Origin: Kordiimonas marina
Lineage (GTDB): Bacteria > Pseudomonadota > Alphaproteobacteria > Sphingomonadales > Kordiimonadaceae
Direction: 5' to 3'
Length of the DNA stretch: 64,000 nt
NCBI RefSeq assembly: GCF_023006325.1
Contig: NZ_JAINDF010000004.1
Location: forward strand, 463,242 to 527,241
Part shown: positions 63,798-64,000 of the stretch, in pieces
Layout of the letters: the number at the start of each line of letters is the position of its first letter
Numbering within the stretch: position 1 is the first letter of the stretch
Program-made: the position numbers and the translations under genes
Notes under the pieces: model-generated
What the model was told of the DNA's origin: nothing
The model's database searches: none
What the model saw: only the letters and a program-made list of their open reading frames with translations

Positions 63798-63925
63798 CCG
63801 CCGTACCCGCGCAGCAAAGCTGCACGGTCCGGATCGCTGTCCCGCATCACGCTGTTCACGATATCAGGCCGGGCGCAGACTCCCGCGCACGACTAGGGCA
63901 GGCTTCTTATAGCAGTGTCATCAAA

Positions 63926-63957
63926 CGAAAAGGGGAGGAGCTATTGCTCCTCCCCGG
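63926..63957 (-). terminator. Terminator of the second RTX gene
   Basis: A 10-base perfect stem (63932-63941 with 63946-63955) around TATT, followed on the minus strand by TTTTCGTTT. It lies 28 bases past the stop codon at 63985-63987. Confidence 0.8.
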
Positions 63958-63984
63958 ATCGAACTTTTTGGTAAGCGGTTAGGC

Positions 63985-64000
63985 TTAGTAGGTGATGTCC
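63985..64000 (-). CDS. C-terminal end of a second RTX-type protein (partial)
   Basis: Only the last codons are inside the window: read on the minus strand they are Asp-Ile-Thr-Tyr and TAA. The serralysin-type protease at 39398-42181 also ends in DITY, and the DNA (ttagtaggtgatgtcc here, ttagtaagtgatgtcc there) differs at one base of 16. Together with the terminator after it, this suggests a second secreted RTX protein with a related type I signal. Its length and domains are beyond the window. Confidence 0.55.

Larger units (their letters stand above)
63722..63984. other. Gap between rfbA and a second RTX gene
   Basis: 263 bases with two terminators (63753-63797 and 63926-63957) and no gene. 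The middle has small dyads only. Confidence 0.6.

Noticed and set aside
1..64000. tRNA, rRNA, insertion sequences, prophage or integrase
   Set aside because: Gaps between genes were read for cloverleaf-like dyads, transposase or integrase motifs and att-like direct repeats; none was found.

Overview
The window is a 64 kb piece of a GC-rich chromosome that looks alphaproteobacterial. The pointers are PAS_5-type PAS proteins, a PdhS/DivJ-style histidine kinase dimerisation region, a short (about 424 aa) Pgi, the methylmalonate-semialdehyde dehydrogenase/valine gene set, and a mosaic intergenic repeat of the RIME type. The species cannot be fixed from the sequence alone. I saw no rRNA, tRNA, transposase, phage gene or CRISPR array; this looks like ordinary chromosome with a surface-polysaccharide locus at the right end.

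Left part (1-17.2 kb): two neighbouring PAS_5 proteins (the first cut by the window edge), then a minus-strand arginine succinyltransferase operon read M20 hydrolase > astA > astD > astB. A LuxR-type regulator with a degenerate receiver follows. Next comes a minus-strand set for valine/branched-chain acyl-CoA breakdown: mmsA, an M16 and an S9 peptidase, an isobutyryl-CoA-type dehydrogenase, a 3-hydroxyisobutyryl-CoA hydrolase and mmsB. A structured repeat sits between the last two.

Middle part (17.2-39.4 kb): two closely related secreted DUF547 proteins flank a LysR regulator, and both carry the same -35/-10 promoter. Then a CHAD protein, an S10 carboxypeptidase, a hybrid-free histidine kinase, a PhyH-like dioxygenase, glmU-glmS and an aldo/keto reductase. 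A minus-strand module follows that combines a DUF302 protein, a sulfide:quinone oxidoreductase with all three redox cysteines, a DUF2892 membrane protein and an RND efflux pump with its adaptor. A LysR regulator is divergent from a fatty-acid-hydroxylase/sterol-desaturase family protein.

Right part (39.4-64 kb): a 927-aa serralysin-type RTX metalloprotease, a prolyl-4-hydroxylase-like oxygenase, then a polysaccharide locus. It holds central sugar genes (pgi, galU, galE, manC and dTDP-rhamnose rfbCBDA), four large glycosyltransferases and two sulfotransferase-like proteins. The last 16 bases are the C-terminal codons of a second RTX protein on the minus strand, ending in the same DITY residues as the first. 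The likely product is a rhamnose-containing, possibly sulfated, surface or secreted glycan bracketed by two RTX exoproteins. No Wzx/Wzy, Wza or ABC exporter lies in the window, so the export route is not shown.
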